From an uncultured Kiloniellaceae bacterium (GTDB lineage Bacteria; Pseudomonadota; Alphaproteobacteria; Kiloniellales; Kiloniellaceae), in assembly GCA_947500035.1 (NCBI GenBank), contig CANMQP010000005.1, positions 124,001-188,000 of the forward strand: 64,000 nt of DNA, read 5' to 3'. Every line of letters begins with the position of its first letter. The first letter of the stretch is position 1. Positions 63,521 to 64,000 of the stretch are shown here, piece by piece. The position numbers and the translations under genes were made by a program. The notes under the pieces were generated by a model. The model made no database searches. It was not told the origin of the DNA and saw nothing but the letters and a program-made list of their open reading frames with translations.

Positions 63521-64000
63521 GTGTTGCGGATCTCAGCTTCCGGCAGTCAACGGCCTCAGCCGATGCCGTCGGCGCGCATCTGTGGGCCTGCGACGCGGCC
63601 TTCGTCCCAAAGCTCAGCGAAGGACTGGATATCGACGCCTATGCCGAAAAGATCGTTCGTCATGCTATCACCTTTGAGGCTTGGCAGGAGGGTCTGCTCG
63701 TCGGCCTGGTCGCAGCCTACATCAATGACGTGGAGCGGCGGATAAGCTATGTGACCAACGTCACGGTCGAACCGGTTCTCATGGGCAAGGACGTTGCGGC
63801 GATCCTGTTCGAATCCTGCCTTGCCTCTGCGCGCGAGAAGGATTTTGACGCAATGGAGCTGGAGGTCGCGCAGGATAACCACCGCGCGATCCGCTTTTAC
63901 GAGAAATTTGGTTTTCAGGTTCAGGGCAGAAGGAACGCCAAACTTCAGATGGCTTTGAACCTGAAACCGCAACCACAACCGCCCGAGCCTTTGACAGGAG
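63517..64000 (+). CDS. GNAT N-acetyltransferase (runs off the window)
   Basis: The ATG at 63517 overlaps the stop of the previous gene and the frame is still open after 161 codons at the window end. The fold shows NVTVEPVLMGKDVAAILFE (acetyl-CoA site region), ELEVAQDNHRAIRFYEKFGF, a classic GNAT C-terminal motif. In this setting it may acylate the amino group of a nucleotide sugar used by the glycosyltransferase. The substrate is not known. Confidence 0.75.
   Translation, partial: MSVADLSFRQSTASADAVGAHLWACDAAFVPKLSEGLDIDAYAEKIVRHAITFEAWQEGLLVGLVAAYINDVERRISYVTNVTVEPVLMGKDVAAILFESCLASAREKDFDAMELEVAQDNHRAIRFYEKFGFQVQGRRNAKLQMALNLKPQPQPPEPLTG

Noticed and set aside
1-64000. tRNA, rRNA, CRISPR, transposase or phage genes
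   Set aside because: No cloverleaf-like, array-like, transposase or phage-protein sequence was recognised by reading. A tRNAscan or Infernal run would settle small RNAs.

Overview
The window looks like chromosome of a free-living, motile alphaproteobacterium of about 60% GC (estimated by eye). The evidence is the set of alphaproteobacterial cell-cycle and flagellar regulators it carries (ChpT, CtrA, SciP/DUF1153, FlbD), a DUF3553 gene beside chpT, and an M. extorquens FDH1-type formate dehydrogenase. The mix suggests the Rhodospirillales/Kiloniellales side of the class, but that placement is inference. No rRNA, tRNA, CRISPR array, transposase or prophage was recognised.

0-29 kb is a mosaic of metabolic, stress and transport genes. 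A two-gene NAD-linked molybdo/tungsto formate dehydrogenase (fdhB-fdhA, minus strand) is followed by an A+T-rich gene for a YopT-like (C58) cysteine protease and a DUF2199 gene. Next come small envelope and redox proteins (DUF481 outer-membrane protein, LprI-META fusion, single-haem cytochrome c, YbaN). Further on are a GNAT enzyme, a LysR regulator divergent from the ergothioneine pair egtB-egtD, a glyoxalase-like protein, a membrane EEP phosphatase/nuclease, a ferredoxin-reductase-like flavoprotein, two membrane proteins, and the alkylation-response gene ada overlapping a 2OG-Fe(II) oxygenase gene. A second LysR gene, DUF3553 and chpT follow. An Fe(III) ABC uptake pair (binding protein and fused permease, no ATPase) flanks an unknown exported protein.

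30-36 kb is a compact chemotaxis operon, cheA-cheW-cheY-cheB-cheR. Its CheA carries two CheW-like modules and a C-terminal receiver. It ends at a strong intrinsic terminator, and the convergent ctrA gene follows.

37-58 kb is the flagellar region. The plus strand carries fliI-fliJ and an rfbB-type dTDP-glucose dehydratase gene. The minus strand carries fliS-fliK-flgD-flgE, then sciP, then a long operon fliF-fliG-fliH-fliN-motA-flbD-flhA-flhF-flhG and a second FliK-like gene. A good sigma-54 (-24/-12) promoter match lies upstream of fliS, and FlbD, a sigma-54 activator, is encoded in the fliF operon. The phosphorelay protein ChpT, its target CtrA, the CtrA antagonist SciP and FlbD therefore sit close to the flagellar genes they are expected to control.

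58-64 kb (plus strand, running off the end) encodes a TPR-GT41 O-linked glycosyltransferase, a WbqC-family protein, two tandem paralogous beta-propeller glycosidase-like proteins and a truncated GNAT acetyltransferase. Its position against fliS, with rfbB in the same flagellar region, suggests a flagellin or surface-glycan modification system. This is the most interesting candidate system, together with the orphan C58 protease.
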